Positions 19,437 to 31,874 of a DNA stretch of 64,000 bases are shown one piece after another. The notes beneath the pieces are model-generated. The model did not search any database, had not been told where the DNA came from, and saw only the letters and a list, made by a program, of their open reading frames with translations. How positions within the stretch are numbered: the first letter of the stretch is position 1; each line of letters starts with the position of its first letter. The position numbers were made by a program, and so were the translations under genes. Origin of the DNA: Lepas anatifera (taxonomy: Eukaryota > Arthropoda > Thecostraca > Lepadidae); assembly GCA_034440635.1 (NCBI GenBank), contig JAOTON010001253.1, forward strand, positions 806,001-870,000, written 5' to 3'.

Positions 19437-22312
19437 GTGGCTACCAGCCATGTTTGTAGAAGTGAGACTTTTACATTGAGAATAGGTTTATGCAATGTAA
19501 ACTCCCTTATCAGTAAGGTCCCACAAGTCCATAATCTTATGCAACAATCGCAAACACATATCCTAGGAATCACAGAGTCGCACTTGGTAAATTCAGTGCC
19601 TAACTCATTTGTGAACATGCCCTCATATTCAATTATACGGAATGATACTTCTGCCAACTTTGCAAAGCATGGCGTTTGTATGTATCTGGCCAAGAGCATC
19701 AAGTTTGATAATGTTGATGTTTCATGTCCCAACTGTATAGTTGCCAGACTCCCTGAATTTAACATATATGTTATTACTGTTTATAGGCCCCCTTCCTACC
19801 TGCAGGAGGAGAATAAAGTATTGATTGAATACTTATCCACAGTGTGTAGTGGGAGGGAGGTTCTCCTGCTGGGGGACTTCAACTTGCCCTCAATATCATG
19901 GCATCCATGTGAACAGATATGCCCAATTTCCTGCACAGATAGGCTCTTCCAAGAACTCTTTGATGGGCTTGGATTAAATCAGTGGGTTGTCGAGCCGACA
20001 TTCCCACATTCTGGTAATATCCTTGACCTGGTTCTGACTAGTGAAGCTGACAGAATTGGTACTGTGGTTGTAGAACCACCACTTCCTGGTTGCGATCACT
20101 GTTTGGTCACTTGTGAGTATCTGTTCAGTTTTGCACCTGATCCACTAATCTCTGTGCCCAAGCCTTCTCGTAAATGGCACAAAGGTAGATATGATCTGAT
20201 CTCATGGCATCTAGAAGAGGTTGATTGGGATTTTGAATTCCGTTATCAAGACTCCAACAGAGCCTTCTCCCGTTTTTTGGATCTGGTACACCCTATGATC
20301 AACAGGTATGTCCCCTTGTACGAAAATCCTGCTGGGAGAGCCCGTCTACCCTGGAAAATCAACCCTCCTACTAGTCTTCACAACAGGAGAAAACGAGCAT
20401 GGGAACATGCCAAGGCTTTGAGGCAGAGATTTGGCCGCAGGTCTCTTGCATCAATTGAGGCATTCACTGCCTTCTTTGAGGTCAATTCTGAGGTCAAAAA
20501 TTTTGCAACTACCTCCCAAGCCAGATACGAGAAACAGCTAGCGGATGAATTGAGATACAATCCGAAAGTGTTCCACGCTTATCTCCGCCGTAAGAAAGTG
20601 GGATGCCCTACAGTGGGCCCACTCAGGTGGACTGACGGAAATCTTACTGATAACGCTACAGCTATGGCTGAGGCCTTTGCGTCAGCATTTGAAAGTGTCT
20701 TTGTCACTGATGCCCCCGATGTAAGTCCTGCTCCTCACCAGATAGTTGCAACACGGATGGCACCTCTGGATCTCTGCACCCAATCTGTGCTGCATGTGTT
20801 GCAGTCTCTTGACACCAGCAGTGCCTCAGGTCCCGACGATCTCCATCCCATGCTGTTAAAATCTTGCTGCCACAGCCTGGCGTATCCTTTGCTACTGATA
20901 TTTCAAAGGTCACTTATTGAGGGCCATCTTCCTAAAATATGGAAGACATCACTTGTCAGTCCCATCTACAAGAAAGGATCCCGATATGACCCACTGAATT
21001 ACAGACCTATCAGTCTCACTTCTGTAACCTGTAAGTGTCTCGGGCGGATTATCACTCAGCACCTGAATAGCTATCTGGAGGAAAACAACATTCTCTCTGC
21101 CCACCAGTTCGGATTTCGCAGAGCAGATCCACGATGGACCAACTTCTCCTGGTCTATCATGAAGTATCGATGTGGATGGATGAGGGAAGTGCAGTAGACT
21201 TGATCCTCTTTGATTTTTCGAAGGCATTTGATGTGGTCTCTCACCCAATCCTTCTCACCAAACTCTGTTATCTCGGCGTGGACACACAGCTTGTTAGGTG
21301 GATTGAAGACTTCCTCGTTGGCCGCACATTTTCGGTCTCCGTGGATGGAACACTGAGTGCTTCCCGCCCAGTGGGGAGTGGGGTCCCCCAAGGATCAGTG
21401 CTAGGACCCGTCCTCTTTTTATTTTCGTGAATAACATTGCTGCCAACCTATCTTGCCGTTACAAAGTATTTGCTAATGACCTCAAGATATACATGAAAAT
21501 AGACCGGGACAAAGACAACACTATTCACGGCCAGACAACTGTTCAAAGAGACATTAACACGCTTCATGCCACCTCTCGCTCTTGGGGCTTATTTATGAAT
21601 CAGAAAAAGTGCGCTATTATTAGATTTAAGAAAAATATACTCTCATTACCTGTCCCACATTACCATATTGACCAAGTTCCGATCCAAGCTGTGAACTCCC
21701 ACTCTGACTTGGGAGTGACGGTTGACTCCTCCCCTGAAGTTCCATGTACATATCTCAAACACAGCCCGCAAAGCCTCTGCCTTGGCTCAAAACATATTAA
21801 AAACCACTGTGTGTAGATCCCCTGACTTCATGATGCCTCTCTTTAGCGCTCATATCCGGCCAATTATGGAATATTGTTCTTGTGTTGGGCACACAGGGTA
21901 CTCTGGGGACCTGCGAGTCCTAGAGTCTGTACAGCGTCTTTGGACTAAAAGGGTGGTCGGATTAGCCAACCTCGATTATAGATCTCGACTGAAAGCCCTA
22001 AACCAGTACTCTGTCCAGGGAAGGCTGCTACGTGCAGATCTGATCCAGTGTTGGAGGATATTTCACGGGAAGTGTGCTATCGAACCTGCCGATATATTTG
22101 AGCTCCCTGATTACACAGGCTTAAGAGAGCACAGATACAAAATTCAACACTCCCGTGTGCGCACAGACTTGAGAAAGCGTTCATTTGGTATCCGTTGTGC
22201 TACTGTATGGAATAGCCTTCCGGATCATGTAGTATCCGAAAACGATCAAAAGTCTTTCAAGGCCAAGCTGGCGTCTGCACTGGGCGAGTCACTCTATAAC
22301 TTCCCTCCATGA
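19437..22312 (+). pseudogene. CR1-type LINE ORF2: APE endonuclease and RT, broken (unit 1)
   Basis: The endonuclease part shows GITESH, LLGDFNLP and GCDHCLV. The RT part shows SGPDDLHP, YRPISLTSV, HQFGFR, DFSKAFDVV and GVPQGSVLGP. There is no RNase H, as expected for CR1. The family F/YADD box reads FAND at 21469-21480, so the first catalytic Asp is Asn. A 5-bp duplication GCAGAGCAGA at 21118-21127 shifts the frame. Unit 1 has two further shifts: a short T run at about 21416-21420 and an extra C at 21731-21734. There is no ATG at the start of the open frame, and the frame stays open upstream into ORF1. The element is dead but was complete over all domains. Confidence 0.9.
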
Positions 22313-23710
22313 TATGGATGCTACACTTTTGAGAGACACGAAGCATGTGTACTAGTCCTACCTGTCAATCTGTTGTCTGTCAATGTGTGGGCGCAAAATT
22401 CCAGTCAGAGCATGTTGCTCATGACATGGAGCGTGTTATGTTATCCGGGTTTCCTCTCTGATCCTGAAAGCCTTTCTGGCAACCCTAGCCAAGCAGGGAA
22501 CCTCAAGGTGAGTGAATAAGGTGAGTGAATGTAAAGAAAGCGGGGAATTTTGGCCTCTTTTTGGGATTTTGGCCTCACTCTCCACCTTGCGTGAAAGCAA
22601 TTTCAGGACCCTGGGGAAGAAGCATACAGAGAAGGGTCCACCTCTAGTGGACTCATTCTGAGGCCAGTACAGATCATTTGGCCTAATCATGTTTTCATCA
22701 TTAACCATTTTCCAGTATAAAATCCCATTCATTCTAAAAAAAGTTGCCCCTCACTGAATATAGATCTAGCTTCTGCAACCATTCACAGAAAGATAGTTTG
22801 CAAAGTTATTCCACTTGTTTAGTACACATTCTTTGTGAGCTTTCAAGCTTGCTAGGTTTCAAAATGTATCCAGTATTCCAAAGACATGAGTCACACTTAA
22901 GCACAGGCCTCATATGGATAATGAGTATGAATTTCATGAATTCAACTGTACAATACACATAACAGAAGAAGGCTGCAGCATAAGCTAGCAGTCTTTCAGG
23001 AACAGAGGTGATGTGGCGATGGAAGTACACAGAAGAATCAATTGCAATTACTAAGTTTTGCCGAGAATCAGCAATAAGAATGATCCCCCATTTAGGTAGC
23101 TATCAGATGGCAATCAATGATACAAAATATAAAGACAACATACCTGCCAGTGTTCATATTTAGTCCCCAGTATTGGTAAGTGATGATATCATTTCAAACC
23201 TTGATACTGATACTGTGGGCAGAGAAGGCATCATCCAGTTTCCCATGTAGGGTAGAAGCGCAAATCTTGAACAACTTTAACCAAATATCTATACAAATGA
23301 TGGTGCCAAAGATGCTGACCAAGCTACCTAAATCAGGAAATTTTCAAAGGCTGGCCAAATAAAATGCCACATATGCCTAACTTTCAGGATTAATTTGCTT
23401 GTGGTATGCACATCTAATGATAAACAGGTGTAAGGTGGCCTTATTAAAAGCACATAGCAAAAAAAAAAAACATGTGTTAGCTTCAACCCAATTCCCAGAC
23501 ACTGAAAAACAGTTAAAATCACAATCCCTCACATCAATATTGCTTGTCCCGTTTTGTGTTTTTTCTTTCCTCCGCTTCCACCGCCGCTGGATTTCCCGAC
23601 ACATATGAATATGCTGTTTTCAAGTCTGAAATTTGTGCGTCGTTCTCGCCGAACTAATCGAAAGCTCATCGCCATTTACTCTAGCTACTTTCACTCGCAA
23701 ACTTTTTTGA
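22313..23710. other. CR1-type LINE 3' region and non-coding DNA
   Basis: No CR1 octamer tail was seen. A GTGAGTGAATAAG doublet (about 22509-22528) and an A run at about 23459-23471 are present. No gene is supported. Confidence 0.4.
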
Positions 23711-23745
23711 TGACGTCATGTACCCCGAGGGTCCCGGTATTTAAG
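23711..23745 (+). promoter_or_regulatory. CRE palindrome plus TATA-like box (unit 1)
   Basis: The perfect palindrome TGACGTCA (23711-23718) lies 19 bp before TATTTAAG (23738-23745), followed by GC-rich sequence. The spacing and orientation resemble a CREB/ATF-responsive core promoter. No open reading frame with recognisable content follows, so function is unproven. Unit 2 has the same pair at 49366-49373 and 49393-49400. Confidence 0.3.
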
Positions 23746-24059
23746 GGCGCCGCAAAAATATCGGGTGCACCTACATATAACCGTCCAACTGCAAAAAATA
23801 CGTAAGATGGTTCATTAAGGTGTAAAAGGTGATGCATTCTTAAGTGTAGAGTGTTCCTTCATGTTTTAGCTATGAAATAAGACACAAATCAAAGTATAAC
23901 ACGCACTTCCACGACCTTAATCAAAATGTTAACAATAACTACTGCATCGAAACATCTGCACGCTCCGAACCAATAAGTCAAAAGGAAGTTGCGTGGTGTT
24001 AGGTGTAGAAAATATGGGTAGAAATCAAAAATAAATTCACTAGTTTGAAACACACCTCA
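23746..24059. other. Non-coding, no feature seen
   Basis: No gene is supported between the CRE/TATA pair and the CCTAA array. Confidence 0.35.
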
Positions 24060-24076
24060 CCTAACCTAACCTAACC
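24060..24076 (-). repeat. Short telomere-like CCTAA array (unit 1)
   Basis: CCTAA occurs three times plus CC, which on the minus strand is GGTTAGG-type arthropod telomere sequence. CACCTCA precedes it as a degenerate unit. It sits exactly at the truncated end of the L1-like fragment. Confidence 0.6.
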
Positions 24077-24535
24077 ATGTCTTGATTAAGCGAGCTGGCC
24101 TGCGGTGCACCAAGCCTGGATCTGGGTAGAAGAATTGTGACCCCACACTCTTTAATGCTTCGACCATGCGAAAATATAGCTTCAGCACCCCACTCTGCTT
24201 TCCAATACTGGGAGTCTTGAGGACAAGATTGCGTTTCTTGAATGACAGCAGTGTGATTAGGATAGTTGCTGTGTAGAAAACGGAAGACCGCACGTCTTTT
24301 GAGCAGTGTGATAAGAATAGTTGCTGTGGAGAAAACGGAAGACCACACGTCTTTTGGCAGGCAAGCGTAGCCCACGGACATTAAGTGTCAAAACCTTAAG
24401 GTCAGGCATTTTTACGTACTCTAGCAGACCGTAACGGGATATGCAAATTACTTTAGTGATCCGCTCTGTCTTCACCTGGCTAGCGCACTCAGATACAAAC
24501 GTCTGTGCTGTTAAAGAACATGCCTGCACTGCCAT
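24077..24535 (-). pseudogene. L1-like LINE ORF2 fragment, endonuclease N-terminus (unit 1)
   Basis: Read on the minus strand from ATG 24409, the protein begins MPDLKVLTLNVRGLR and shows the EN start LNVRGL. After a frame break it continues with AVIQETQS, EWGAEAIFSHG and GVTILL. These are the first catalytic blocks of an L1-like APE endonuclease. A 55-bp direct duplication (24248-24302, 24303-24357) shifts the frame. Only the 5' part of ORF2 is kept; everything after about residue 110 is missing and replaced by the TTAGG-type array. Keeping the 5' part is unusual, since LINE copies normally lose the 5' end. Confidence 0.75.
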
Positions 24536-24913
24536 CTATAGATGATTCGGCCAGCTACCGGCTGCTTTAAGGCCACTATACCGGGGGAAACCAATAAGTT
24601 CCTCCCTAAAAATCAAGAAGAGACGGAATACAGACATTACCATCCAAAAGCTGAATAATTTTGAAACTAAATACATTTTGTCCTAAGCCTACAAGGACCT
24701 CAACTCTGACAGACCGACGACTAAAATTTACCTGAGCCCTTAACACCTGGCCGTTTGTGCTTCTATCCCCCCATCCCTCTCACACACACCCATGTGACAC
24801 AACATACCTTACACCGACCCTACTAAGCGCGAGAGCAGGGCCCCGAGTGACAACCATATCAATGGGTTCCCTAAGCAGTGTGGACGGATTCCTGGCTGCA
24901 TGAACAGACGAGA
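24536..24913. other. Non-coding, no feature seen
   Basis: No gene or repeat is recognised between the L1-like fragment and the 3'-tail repeat. Confidence 0.35.
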
Positions 24914-25255
24914 CCAACCACACAGAACCGGGCCACACTACTTACATCGGCAGACAACGCCAGCGACCGGGCCCCTGGCGACCGCGCCACAGCCGTGTCC
25001 GGCGCATGAACGTCGAGCACCGTGGACGCTCCAACCAGGTGGAGGTGGTCGCGTCAGACGCTGCATGGGCGGCTGCCGAGTGACCCAGCGGCGTCGCCGT
25101 GTCGAAACGATCTGCCAAAAGCTCCAACGAATTAGAGTGCCTATAAACCACGCCGGAAGCTCGCCACAATTACGTAGCAACCCATCTGCTCGTGTTCCGG
25201 TTGAATCAGTCGTCCTAAGCTCACGCTCAACGTGACTTCAATGTAATAACCCAAA
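24914..25255 (-). repeat. 3'-tail repeat of the ORF1-only retroelement, copy a (unit 1)
   Basis: This is about 80% identical by eye to 32585-32935. Both share a sharp edge at CCAACCACACAGAACCGGG, while similarity fades at the other side. A fixed 3' edge (minus strand) with variable 5' ends is the pattern of a retroposed family. Copy b lies just downstream of the minus-strand ORF1 at 33243-34489, so this is probably a 5'-truncated copy of the same family. A minus-strand open frame is shared by both copies, but its coding status is doubtful. Confidence 0.65.
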
Positions 25256-26455
25256 TTAAGCAAAATAGTATCGGCGTATTGTAAATTCCACACATTGCCT
25301 TATAAACACAGCTTTGAAAGAGCAAAAAAAATCCCCGCAGGGGACCGATTTTCATCTGCTGGACTTGTTGGCACCTGCTGACTGGTCCGGCACATGGATA
25401 ATTGGGTACGGGATGTGACGACACCCGCGACCCCAGTTGGCAGGATGGGTTTCGCCTCCCGCCTTCGGGCGAGAGGCTAAATCGAAACTGCCATCCTCAT
25501 CCTTTCTTGGCCTTCCTAAATTCAAATCCCACCAACCCCTTGTTCCTTTTCCTCTTCTTTCCTTATTTCCTTGTCTCTCCATGCTTTTCCACCCATATCC
25601 TTTCTGTCCACTCCTAAACACCCCTCCTGCCCACTGTCTGCGTTGTCTGGCCCGGCGTGTCTCCGCGGGTGGCGGGGGTGTGTGCACTCTTGCTCGTCTT
25701 GAGTGTGGGCACCTCGGTCGCGTGCGGCGCGTGTCTGGGCTGGACAGCGCAGACCGACCCTCTTCCTTTTCCAACCCATAACTTCCCAGTTACCCACTTT
25801 TTCCCAGTGTCATGGGCGTCCCCGCACGTGCCTATGATTCCTGGATGGTCTGGGCCTCCGGCTCGTGTGGCTGGCGATTGGATCCCTCTAATCGCCGGCC
25901 CTGCGAGCCGGGGGCTCGCTTCTCTCGGACCAGCCGGGAATCAGTTGTGACGAGCAGGTGGTAGTCGCCTGCTCCGATGAGGGCCGTGTGGGGGCGCCTG
26001 TCTTTTTAAGGTGAGCTGCGCACCGACCCGTACCCCGGGATGAAGGAGTCCTGGTAGCTGAGCTGAGGTAGGCGCTGTTATGGTTCGTGTGCCTCTAGCA
26101 ACACTCTACTTTGGTCTGGATTTCCGCAAGGGCGGGGAACTCTTGAAGGCATCGACAAGAGTAGCAGCATTGTAAAAGTCTGTCGGCTTTTGGTGGGGCT
26201 CGGCTGCCCCTCCCTCCTTGGGTGAGGTCTCGACTTCACCCGGAGAGGGAGGGGTGTCCGCGCCCCACCCGGGGTCGTCCAGGCTAGGTGCAAGGGGGGG
26301 ACCGTCGTCGGGGCAGTGGGGGTTTGGTGAGTCTCTCTCCCCCTCTGTAACGGCGGCGTCTCCCCCCGTATAGCCAGCCCGTGTGTCGTCTCGCCTAGTA
26401 GCACCCTCGTCGGAAGGGGGGCGCACGTGGCTGGCTGAATTCAAACAATACTTCC

Positions 26456-28019
26456 ATGGATACCTCTAACCTCGAAAACCCCCTCCCCTCACATCCTCGT
26501 CTGTACCAGATCAGTCCAGAGCCGGACCTCTCCGACCTCCACCAGGAGGAGGTACTGCACCGAAAGCTCTTCACCCGACGAATCCACGCGTGCTGGTCAT
26601 GAAGGGACTGGAATCCAGTCTCGGCGCACTATCCCCGTTCCAGAAAAAGGAAGCATGTGACCGTCTTGGAAATATTGTACGCTGCGATAGTCTGAGGGAT
26701 GGTGCGTTGGAGCTGGAGTTTGCGGACCCAAAGGAGGCAGAACGGGCACTACACACGACGCAAATATCATTCTCTAAGCGAGTAAACGGCAAGAAAACAT
26801 CAGTCTCATTCAAGGTCACTTGCGAACCACACAAAACAAAGAACTTCTCGAAAGGTGTTATCCGGTGTCCAGAGCTGAGTGGCGTGTGTGATGATGAGAT
26901 TGTCGATGGCCTTGCTGATTTTGATGTTGTTGATGCGCGACGCATGAAGACAAGGAGAGGTTCTGAGATAGAGGAAAGCGATACAATTGTTCTGACATTT
27001 GACAAGCCCGACATTCCCGACCACATATATGTAGGATACCTTCGAATTGGCGTCCGATTGTTCATCCCGTCACCCATGAGATGCTTTAGATGCCAGCGCT
27101 ACGGCCACACCACCACCACATGTAGGGGCAAGCGCGTATGTGCCAGATGTGGATCCAGCGATCACGTTGCCGATGACTGCTCAGCCAATAAATACTGTGT
27201 TAACTGCGGCGAGGGTCAGCTCCCTCACTCTGCCACTGACCGCGACTGCCCTTCACTTCAAAAGGAAAAAGAGATCATGGCAATTAAGGTTAAAGGTCGC
27301 CTGAACTTCCGAGAAGCCCGTGAAGCCTACGAGGCCCGCCACCCGCGGAAAAAGTACTCTGATGCAGCTTCGGTGGGACCCCCACCACCATCACGGATGA
27401 CCCCGGAGGAGGTCATCCGATCCCTGACCATGGCGGACTTCGTCCGCCTGGCAGGTAAGATGGGGCTGGTCATCTCTGGCCAGCCCGTCGCCCCGGCACC
27501 TGAGCCGACGGCGGCACCTCCTCCAAAACCCCCTCCCTACGGGACGGGGACCGGGAGCGGAACAACACTCCCGCTTTTATTTCTCCACCTCCAGCTCCCG
27601 CTGGGGGCGGGGGCGGGGATCTGACCCTGCCCTTGAACACCAGCCGACGACGGCTGCTGGCCAGTCTCCCAGCGGCGAATCCCCGCCAGACTTGGAGGGC
27701 TGGACAGTGGTGAGACGAAGAGGCAAACCCTCTCCCACGGGGAGGCGCCGCCCACTGTCGCCCATCAAACCACCTGCCGGAGGCACTGGCTCCAGCGCCG
27801 CTGCCCCCTTCCACGTCCGACACAGACCTAGCGCCCACACAACCTCTCTCCCAGACTCAGTCGTCCACTGTGGCAGCAGTCCGCAAGAATTTTGAAGCTT
27901 GTTCCCGGGGAAGGTCCCCGGTTAAGCGTCCGGCTGAGAGCCCCCCCCAGCCAAACGCAAACCTCGAGGGCACGCGGAAACTCGCTGGATACCGGACGAG
28001 GTCGTGGTCCGGTCCGTAA
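26456..28019 (+). pseudogene. Element B ORF1, gag-like with three CCHC knuckles (unit 1)
   Basis: This is the nucleocapsid-like RNA-binding protein of an I-type LINE. It has a Pro-rich N-terminus, then an RRM-like region, then three knuckles near 27080-27250 (CFRCQRYGHTTTTC, CARCGSSDHVADDC, CVNCGEGQLPHSATDRDC). The C-terminus is Pro/Arg-rich with a GWTVV motif near 27700. Relative to unit 2, unit 1 lacks one C near 26478 and one near 27532, each shifting the frame. A further shift in the G-run tract near 27602-27620 is shared by both units. Start ATG 26456; the C-terminal frame ends at TAA 28017-28019. Confidence 0.85.
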
Positions 28020-28136
28020 CCGGCGCGGCGGCCCCTCCCCGGCACCATCTAGGGGCTCATACGGGGGCTGCGGTCCTCCTTGGAAGGATTAGGCCGACTT
28101 ATGTACTATTTAACAAGCCCGTTTCTTTTAATCTTT

Positions 28137-31100
28137 ATGACATCAATCATACAATGGAACTGCCGAGGTCTCCGAGCTAACTTTTCAGACCTACAACACA
28201 TTTTATCGGAGTATAACCCCTCAGTTATATGCCTCCAGGAGACGAAGCTGCCTCCTGTGGCTGCCGTTGACATAAGAAATTATCAAACATTTAGAAAAGA
28301 CATTTTTAGTTCTACAATCGCGTACGGTGGTGTTATGGTTGCGGTGCACCATTCCACCCCATGTCACCGTATAGCCTTAATCACAGGGCTGCAGGCAGTA
28401 GCTGCCCGAGTGGACTTTGGATTTTTAAAATTGACAATTTGCTCAATTTACCTTCCACCGGGCTGCAGTCTAAACATCAATGACTTAAACAACATTGTAG
28501 ATCAGCTTCCAGCCCCATTTATACTAATGGGTGATTTTAATGCTCATAGCCCTGCTTGGGGTGAACCCGCCGGTCGCTCGGGCCCTCGGGGCCTAACTGT
28601 AGAGCGTTTTCTTCACCTAAATTCCCTTTGTATCCTAAACACTGGTCGCCCCACTCATATAAGTTTTCCATCTGGCTCGTGCTCGGCCATAGACCTTTCT
28701 GTCTGTTCCCCTTCCTCCTCAGCCAGTTCCAATGGAACACTCTCGATGATACTTTCGGCAGCGATCACTATCCTATCGTTCTTAAACCAGTCTGGCCACG
28801 TGCTCCAGCAAGCCTACCGATCCGCTGGAACATGCGTTGCGCGGACTGGGCTGGCTTTGAGGGTGCATGCGGTCCGGTGGACCTCCCCATAGAGGGGCCT
28901 CGGCAACTCAGGCAGTTAGTAAGTTCAACGACATGGTTATCACGGCCGCTAAGGTTTTTATACCCATGACATCAAAAAGACTTAGGCATATTCCTGTTCC
29001 GTGGTGGAACTTGGAATGTAAAAATGCCATTTTGAAAAGGAAACGGGCTTTGCGTACTTTCAAGAAGCGTGTTACTAATTCCAATCTGATACTTTTAAAC
29101 AGGCTAGAGCATTTGCTCGCCGAGTCGTGTTGAACTCCAAACGAAGGTGGTGGATATCATACGTAACCATAGTAAATCGTTTCACTCCCACAACACAGGT
29201 CTGGAACCGAATCCAGAGTATCCAGGGGAAGCGCAGATCTACACCCGCCCCGGTCTTGGTAGAAAACAATGCGAGGATCACTGATCCAGTGACGGTCGCA
29301 AACCGAATGGCGTCTGCTTTCAATACCAGATGTAGCACAGCAAACCAGAACGCCGAGTTTCAACGTTTTCGCAGACGAGAGGAGGCGAAAGCTGTCCATT
29401 TCGGCACCAACAACACTGACTCGTATAATACACCATTTACCATGCCTGAACTTAAAAATGCTCTCAATAAATGCAAATCAGTTTCACCAGGACCGGATCT
29501 GATAACTAACTCAATGTTGCACCACCTCCCTGATCGGTCTCTTGTCTGCCTCCTGGACATCTTCAATACGATGTGGATTAACTGCGATTTCCCGGAACAG
29601 TGGCGCGAGGCCATAGTCATCCCTATCCTGAAGCCGGGAAAAGACGGCAACGCTCCTGACGACTTCCGCCCAATCTCGCTCACATCATGCGTAGGAAAGC
29701 TGTTTGAAAGAATGGTAAATACTCGTTTAATTTGGTTTCTTGAAAACAATGACCTTCTCACGAACATACAATGTGGTTTTCGGCAAACCCGTAGTACAAT
29801 CGACCATTTACTGACACTTGACGCCAGCGTTCGCGAAGGCTTTGCAAGAAAACATCATACCGTTGCTATATTTTACGACATTAAGCATGCCTATGACTCA
29901 GCTTGGAGGCATGACATTTTGCAGAAGCTGTCAGGACTTGGAATACGGGGCCGCATGGGCTGGTTTCTCTCCAACTTCCTTAAAGACCGTCGCTTCCGCT
30001 TTAGAATCGATGACATACTGTCAGCACAGCACACTCAGGAAAATGGCACGGCCCAGGGATCTGTTTTATCTGTGACACTCTTCGCAGTCGCCATTAATGA
30101 TGTTTCAGACGGTCTGCCTTCAAACGTTAAGTGTGCCTTGTTTGTTGACGACCTTGCTATGTGGACCACATCGTCCTCCACTGCTGCAGCACAGAGACAA
30201 CTGCAGATTGGAATTGACAAGCTCCAACGGTGGAGTGACAAAAATGGGCTGCAATTTTCTACCGAGAAAACAAAATGTCTCCACTTTTGCAGGAAAAGGA
30301 ATGGCTGTGACGATCCCCACCTCACTCTCTATGGACAAAGGATTAATGTTGTTGAAGAGGCGCGTTTTTTAGGTGTACTGTTTGACCGGAGACTGACGTA
30401 CATTGCTCATTTCAAAAAGCTGAGGGAGAGCTGCTTTAAAGTCCTGAACATTTTCAAAGTCTTGACTAGGATGCGATTTGGAGCTGACCGCAAAACCCTC
30501 CTAATGCTCTATAGATCATTGGTTAGATCGAAGATCGAATACGGGTCTATTGTATATGAGTCAGCAACGGAGAGTGGCAAACGGATGCTAGACACCATCC
30601 ACCACCATGCTCTCAGGATCATAACGGGTGCCTTTCGCACGTCACCGATTTGTAGCCTGCTGGTTGATGCAAACGAGATGCCCCTTGCGCTACGCCGACG
30701 TCTATCATCAATGAAATATGCCTTAAAGATCAAACAGTTTCCAAACCACCCAGCCTATCCGAACCTTTTTTCGGAAGTGCCGCAGCGCCGCGCCAGCGCC
30801 ATCCCAGCTTCGGCACGGCTCCCTGGGCTTAGGGTGTGTGAGTGGCTAAATGAAGCTGGCATCGACCTTGGCCAGATTGAGACCTACCATGTCCCGTCGG
30901 TAGAGCCATGGGTGCTACCGGAGGTCAAAATTGACACAACCTTGCTCGCTATTACGAAAGATTTACCGCCTCAAGCAGTTCAACAGGTTTTCCGGGACCA
31001 TCTCCACAGCACATACCCGGAGCATAGCGTACTCTACACAGATGGCTCCAGGAGTGGAAATGGCACTGGATGCGCGTTCGTAACCGAGAATGTGGAAAGG

Positions 31101-31874
31101 TCATTCACATTACCTGGGAGTGCATCGGTTTTTACTGCCGAACTGTACGCTTTATTTCGTTGCATGGACTACATTTTACGTTCTAAAACACGCCGCCACG
31201 TAATCTTCTCAGATTCGCTTTCATCGCTACAAGCGCTGAGTGCGTTCGAAACTCACCCAACATCTTCATATGTTTTAGAACTTATTAGACTCAGACTCTA
31301 CAGAGCACACTGCCATGGGAAAAGCGTCACAATTGCTTGGGTGCCTAGCCATGTGGGGATACCTGGAAATGAACGTGCTGACAGGTGTGCAAAAGCGGCA
31401 TCCCAGGGTGTCGTACCGACTGGCTTAGGTGTGCCGTTCTCGGATTTTTACCAAAATATCGGTGATCATGTTAACCAAATATGGCAGCGCACCTGGGACG
31501 AAGACCCGAAAGGCTCCAAGTTGCGGGCGCTGAAACCCAAAATAGGGATATGGCAGTCGGCAGGTGCTGGCTGTAGGAGGGACGAGGTGATTCTGACCAG
31601 GCTGCGCATTGGTCATACGCACGCCACACACTCACACCACCTTGGCGGTGACGGCCCGCCGACGTGTCAACGTTGCGGTGACCGACTGACGACCAGGCAT
31701 GTGCTGATTGAATGTCGCGATTACGAGATCGAAAGAGCTCGTTATCTGCCCGGTGCCCCCACTATGGAGGCGCTCTGTGGAGAATCTCGATCGGTAGATA
31801 TCTGCGACATCGTCTTATTCTTGAACAGTGTGAATTTTAACGTCATATACTCTCCAGGTGGTCACACCGTGTGA
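28137..31874 (+). pseudogene. Element B ORF2: APE endonuclease, RT, RNase H; three small frame breaks (unit 1)
   Basis: The endonuclease shows IIQWNCRGL, CLQETKL, LMGDFNAHSPAWG and SDHYPI. The RT shows SPGPDLI, FRPISLTSC, CGFRQTRST, GTAQGSVLS and the catalytic FVDD at 30141-30152. The RNase H shows YTDGSRSGNG, TAELYALF, FSDSLSSL and PSHVGIPGNERAD. A C-terminal knuckle CQRCGDRLTTRHVLIEC precedes the stop at 31872-31874. Three one-base losses (near 28713, 28893 and 29093) fall in short runs and are absent from unit 2. From 29127 on the frame is open for 915 codons. ATG 28137 starts directly at the conserved endonuclease core; ATG 28101 is an alternative. Confidence 0.92.

Noticed and set aside
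24060..24076. True interstitial telomere
   Set aside because: Only three units are present; this short motif is common in arthropod genomes. It is kept only as a feature of the LINE edge.
25402..25950. Open frames in the element B leader, one with a hydrophobic N-terminal stretch like a signal peptide
   Set aside because: They lie in the GC-rich 5' leader of a LINE, overlap on both strands and start at weak or non-ATG codons.
26571..27077. 168-codon minus-strand frame opposite the element B gag
   Set aside because: It is the antisense shadow of a clear gag protein with CCHC knuckles.
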